From: a virus
DNA length: 64,000 nt
Reading direction: 5' to 3' (one strand)
Virus record (IMG/VR): IMGVR_UViG_3300043775_000410
Location: 1-64,000 of that record
Part shown: piece after piece, positions 60,636-64,000 of the stretch
Layout of the letters: each line of letters starts with the position of its first letter
Numbering within the stretch: position 1 is the stretch's first letter
Program-made: the position numbers and the translations under genes
Notes under the pieces: model-generated
What the model was told of the DNA's origin: nothing
The model's input: the letters and a program-made list of their open reading frames with translations, nothing else
The model's database searches: none

Positions 60636-62078
60636 TTAACTGTTTAATTTGACTATTGCTTCAACAGTGCCTTCGCATGTTGTTGTTTTATCTTCTAATG
60701 CGCGACCAATAACATTAAATGCTGTCATTTCGTCGCGTTTTGCAGCACGGGCCATACCTTGGCCTGCACTTACTAATCTATCGCCTTTGTTTACTAGGCC
60801 AATTACACGAACTGGCACACGACCATTAACTGCCACTGGTGGATGGGTAACATTATCACCGGCACTACCATTCATTAGAAAGCCTGCATTAGTACTTATC
60901 ACACCAAATACTGCTTCGCTTAGTTCGTGGATGGCCGCAGTAATTTCTTTAACTCCGCCAAGTTCAACCACTGTTCCTGGCAACAATGGAGCATCTGTTT
61001 CAAATCTTTCTGCTAAGTCAGCGTATTGTGATTGAATTGATGTTCCGCGGAAACTTGTAGCCCATACGTTAGCAAATTTAGTAGTACTTGATCCAATGTC
61101 AATGGTATTATTAGCATTAGGTAATATTTTATTTGACACAATGGTAATACCCTGATTAAGTGTATAGCCCGACACACTTAAATTAGCAGCAATACTAGCA
61201 GTACTTTGTGCAATTAAACTGCCAGGTAATGTCACCGCAGCAGTTGCACCGTTAATACCGATAGCTTTGGTATTTTTAACAAATAAATTCAAATCACCGT
61301 TATCTGTTACATTAGTTAAACTAACACTACCAGATAGTGTCCTAACTTGTAGATCACTACCTACATTTAAGCCTGCAGATGCTGTTAATAATCCAGTGGC
61401 TGTGGCAGCGATATCACTGCGTAAATATGACGAGACTCCATTGAGTGTAGAAGCATTACTAGCATTGCCTGTAAATTGTACTCCAGCAATTGATCCTGAA
61501 CTAATTAAATTTATACCAGGTTTAATTGTAGTGAACCCAGTAATCGATGTTTGCGGAGTAAACTCACTGTCTTTACTCAATACAGCAATTACATCGTTTG
61601 ATATATATATTTTAACAACAACATGACTAATTAAACTACTATCTAAAATAGTTTCAACTAGTGCACCTGATGTACCCGATATGGATGTATATGCCGGGCC
61701 AATTGCTATCCACTCTACACCGCTCCATACTTTAAGTTGTGAACTTATGGTATCCCACCATAAGTCACCAATATAATTGTTTACAGGTGCCGAGGAACTA
61801 CTTGTCCCGGATGTCAATGATTTCCATACTGCATTTCTACGTAATTTAATTAATTTGTTAGTAGAATCATACCACAACTGTCCTTCTAATAGGCCACCAG
61901 TCGGCTCAGATGCGTTAGCAAAATTTTCAAGTAACTTTACGTAATTTTCATTAAGGAATAACCCGTAGCCTGCGTAATTTTTACCGACTAAGGTTAAACT
62001 AGTAACAGTGTTGTTAACTGTACCATCAGTAATACGTGCAAGTGTTACTCCGGCTGTTGTGGTTATACTATATGACAT
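60636..62078 (-). CDS. Tail-fibre-like protein with C-terminal chaperone-type domain, 480 aa
   Basis: The N-terminal 130 residues (DGTVNNTVTSLTLVGKNYAGYG, split at LTLVGKNYAGYG, then LLEGQLWYDSTNKLIKL) match the protein at 62111. The centre is a low-complexity beta region. The C-terminal part has YADLAERFETDAPLLPGTVV and VAVNGRVPVRVIGLVNKGD, a pattern of self-cleaving or trimerising fibre-end domains. A receptor-binding or linking fibre is inferred. Confidence 0.7.
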   Translation of the reverse strand: MSYSITTTAGVTLARITDGTVNNTVTSLTLVGKNYAGYGLFLNENYVKLLENFANASEPTGGLLEGQLWYDSTNKLIKLRRNAVWKSLTSGTSSSSAPVNNYIGDLWWDTISSQLKVWSGVEWIAIGPAYTSISGTSGALVETILDSSLISHVVVKIYISNDVIAVLSKDSEFTPQTSITGFTTIKPGINLISSGSIAGVQFTGNASNASTLNGVSSYLRSDIAATATGLLTASAGLNVGSDLQVRTLSGSVSLTNVTDNGDLNLFVKNTKAIGINGATAAVTLPGSLIAQSTASIAANLSVSGYTLNQGITIVSNKILPNANNTIDIGSSTTKFANVWATSFRGTSIQSQYADLAERFETDAPLLPGTVVELGGVKEITAAIHELSEAVFGVISTNAGFLMNGSAGDNVTHPPVAVNGRVPVRVIGLVNKGDRLVSAGQGMARAAKRDEMTAFNVIGRALEDKTTTCEGTVEAIVKLNS

Positions 62079-62110
62079 TTTTTTTACCTATTATGTATTA
62101 TTTATCTGTG

Positions 62111-63481
62111 TTAAGGAGTGTACTGAAACCAAAAATCGCCATCATTTGATCCACTGTCATTAGCACCAGCAAGAGGAGCATCAGTGCTGACAAATTTAGC
62201 ACTGCCATCCCACCAAGTACCAGCAGTTCTCACATATTGCGTTGTTGCTACAGCAGCATTACCTGTACTAACGTATGTTTGCGATTGCGTTGCCGCTGTT
62301 GCGCCGGCCGTCAAATTTACGCCGCTAGCACTAGCAGTCATTACAGTTGTGCCATCTATAGCTAAATTAGCACTGCCTGTGACGCTATCAATAATTTCTA
62401 GATAACTGTTACCTTGATATATTTTGTTTTTTAAGAAGCCCGAATTATTAACTACAAATTCAGTAGTAGCAATTGCAGTATTAGCAGTATTAACTGGCAT
62501 AGTTATTGCAGTTGAAATTCCCGTTAAGGTTGCATCAACAAAACTATCATCCACGTAATTTTTTGTAGCAATTCCCATTGAGGTAGATGGGTCAGTGGCT
62601 ACTTCTATTGTGCCCGCAGCAGCATCAACATGTAAATATACTGTGCTATTTGTAACTAGGCTAATATTACCGTCGGTAGTATTATTTGTTATCAATGCAT
62701 CAGCACCCGATACTGACAAAGTTAAATCTAAGCTGGCACCCAGGGTAATACCACTGTCATTTACAATACGTAAATTACCTGTAGCACCATTATCGATATC
62801 TGTACGTAAATAGTTACTAGCAACAACACCGCCTAAGAAACTAGCATTATTAGCAGTGCCCCATAGTGTTTGGCTACTACGTAAATTGTGTCCAGTTTTA
62901 ATAGTAGTAAATCCAGTAATTGCAGTTTGCGGAGTAAATTCACTATCCTGATTGATAATTGCAGTGCGTGTGCCGTCTATGTATAATGATACGACATTAT
63001 GAGTTACACTACCAGTATCAATAATTTGTTCCCATAGTGCACCACTCTTACCGTTTACCTTACTCCACACTGGTCCAACTAGTTTCCAACCAGTAGTAAC
63101 ATACGGGGTAGTACCATCATATACATACAGTTGTTCAGCATAGGTATCCCACCAGATATCACCCGATACTACGGTTGTTGGTGCACCAACAGTATTACTA
63201 TTTTGTGCGGTTGCGCTACTAATAATTTTAAAATACGTACCAGTGTATACTTTTAACAGGTTAGCTGATGTGTCCCACCATAATTGTCCCGGAAGCGGAT
63301 CATTTGGCTCAATATCATAAGCAAAATTTTCAAGTAACGCTACTAAATTATCAGTCATTATCTGACCGTAGTTACTGTAGTTGCGTCCAACTAATGTTAA
63401 ACTAGTCTGCGCAGTATCTACAGTACCATCTAGGATAGTACCAAGTGTTTGTCCGTTTGTTTTTCTTATTATATACGCCAT
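62111..63481 (-). CDS. Tail-fibre-like protein, 456 aa
   Basis: Paralogue of the 60636 protein over its first 200 residues (DGTVDTAQTSLTLVGRNYSN, GQLWWDTSANLLKVYTG, QDSEFTPQTAITGFTTIK). Differs after that: it has two short ATTEFV/ATTQYV repeats and ends ...DGDFWFQYTP, without the chaperone-type domain. Probably a structural fibre or baseplate partner. AGGAAAA ribosome site. Confidence 0.7.
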   Translation of the reverse strand: MAYIIRKTNGQTLGTILDGTVDTAQTSLTLVGRNYSNYGQIMTDNLVALLENFAYDIEPNDPLPGQLWWDTSANLLKVYTGTYFKIISSATAQNSNTVGAPTTVVSGDIWWDTYAEQLYVYDGTTPYVTTGWKLVGPVWSKVNGKSGALWEQIIDTGSVTHNVVSLYIDGTRTAIINQDSEFTPQTAITGFTTIKTGHNLRSSQTLWGTANNASFLGGVVASNYLRTDIDNGATGNLRIVNDSGITLGASLDLTLSVSGADALITNNTTDGNISLVTNSTVYLHVDAAAGTIEVATDPSTSMGIATKNYVDDSFVDATLTGISTAITMPVNTANTAIATTEFVVNNSGFLKNKIYQGNSYLEIIDSVTGSANLAIDGTTVMTASASGVNLTAGATAATQSQTYVSTGNAAVATTQYVRTAGTWWDGSAKFVSTDAPLAGANDSGSNDGDFWFQYTP

Positions 63482-63494
63482 CGTATTTTCCTAG

Positions 63495-64000
63495 TTATGC
63501 TGTAGTACTTAAATTAGTCAGTGTTTGTATGCGCACTGTGTAATCAATTTGAATCAATCTGTTTAGTGATTTTTGCACTGGACTAAAAATCACGTGTGTT
63601 AATAATTTACCAAGGCCTTCACCAGATGTAGTAAATCCTTTTAAGCCTAGTTCGTCAAATACAAATTGACCATTCAAGTCTTGACTATTATCAAACACCG
63701 CTTGGCCACTAGGCTCGCCGTAGTCTAATAAACAGCTAACAATAATGTCACTGTAGATTTGGCCCGGCGTATGAGTGATTACCATTTTGTTTCTTAAAGG
63801 ATCGCCGTTGGCAGCATTAGTGTCATCGACGATTTTGTAATATTGCGGACTGTATAAGTCAGCGTTTTGTACGTTGGTATTAGTTGGCAAGTATGTAATA
63901 ACGCCAGTAGGGTCAACTGTAGTACCACCGTTGCCAAAATGCATTTCAGTGATAAATTGTGTGCCTTTATTACTCAAACTATTTGCAATCGCTTCACTCA
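63495..64000 (-). CDS. Phage structural protein, 5' end outside window
   Basis: The frame is open to the right edge and continues past a TTG at 63977: residues SEAIANS precede it, so the gene starts beyond the window. The visible part has NKGTQFITEMHFGNGGTTVDPTG, a start region common in baseplate/tail proteins of T4-like marine phages. Beta-rich, no catalytic motif. Function inferred as virion structure. Confidence 0.65.
   Translation of the reverse strand, partial: SEAIANSLSNKGTQFITEMHFGNGGTTVDPTGVITYLPTNTNVQNADLYSPQYYKIVDDTNAANGDPLRNKMVITHTPGQIYSDIIVSCLLDYGEPSGQAVFDNSQDLNGQFVFDELGLKGFTTSGEGLGKLLTHVIFSPVQKSLNRLIQIDYTVRIQTLTNLSTTA

Noticed and set aside
62099-62106. T4 late-type promoter on the minus strand (GATAAATA) before the 60636-62078 gene
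   Set aside because: Well placed before a structural gene, but it has one mismatch and no equivalent before its neighbours.
63975-63977. TTG start of the right-edge structural gene
   Set aside because: In-frame codons (SEAIANS) extend to the edge; the gene is cut by the window.
1-64000. tRNA or other structured RNA genes
   Set aside because: No convincing T-loop GTTCGA/GTTCAAATC with a matched acceptor stem was seen on either strand. A dedicated scan was not possible.
1-64000. CRISPR arrays, insertion sequences, integrase or attachment sites
   Set aside because: No regularly spaced repeats, transposase or recombinase motifs, or flanking inverted repeats were seen.

Overview
The window looks like part of a T4-type (myovirus) phage genome whose host is a Gram-negative bacterium, probably aquatic. 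The evidence is a T4 gp43-like family B DNA polymerase (3727-6390), a gp45-like sliding clamp (7734-8465), an RNase H-like flap nuclease, a phage DHFR/ThyA/dCMP deaminase set, almost gapless coding with TAATG or ATGA junctions, and many small proteins of the kind seen in marine T4-like phages. No photosynthesis genes are present. A subtilase with a signal peptide and an outer-membrane-like C-terminus suits a Gram-negative host. The host itself cannot be named from this sequence.

Layout, plus strand, 1-39805. (i) 1-3.7 kb: the end of a fibre-like protein with YadA-type 16-residue repeats (cut by the left edge), a gene remnant, a metallopeptidase-like protein and small proteins. (ii) 3.7-9.1 kb: DNA polymerase, a coiled-coil/methyltransferase-like protein, the clamp and a sulfotransferase-like protein. 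(iii) 9.1-22.5 kb: genes of a 7-deazaguanine DNA-modification pathway (dpdA, folE, queE, queD) mixed with a glycosyltransferase, a short DegT-like protein, a subtilase, a phosphoribosyltransferase and two nucleases. (iv) 22.5-34.3 kb: a block of short genes split into units by strong sigma70-type promoters (TTGACW-N17-TATAMT), including a ppGpp-hydrolase-like HD protein, a MoxR ATPase plus VWA/metallopeptidase pair, an HIT protein, DHFR and thymidylate synthase. (v) 34.3-39.8 kb: a tightly overlapping six-gene sugar cassette (epimerase, aminotransferase, oxidoreductase, PIG-L deacetylase, aminotransferase, epimerase).

Minus strand, 64000-39765, converging on the plus-strand block. Tail-fibre-like structural genes (64000-59687) are followed by one sigma70 promoter with a perfect palindrome on its start region. 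Behind it lie 20 genes with no gap larger than 4 bases (59610-39765). They encode glycosyltransferase-like proteins, three SGNH-hydrolase-like proteins, five radical SAM proteins carrying six radical SAM modules (one a tandem fusion), an unknown 364-residue protein, a carbamoyltransferase, a small P-loop kinase, dCMP deaminase and an 802-residue repeat protein. This superoperon is the best candidate for an undescribed system. With the sugar cassette it probably builds and decorates an unusual glycan or modifies a protein or peptide; its target cannot be read from the sequence.

No tRNA, rRNA, CRISPR array, insertion sequence or integrase was recognised. No intergenic stretch exceeds about 130 bases.
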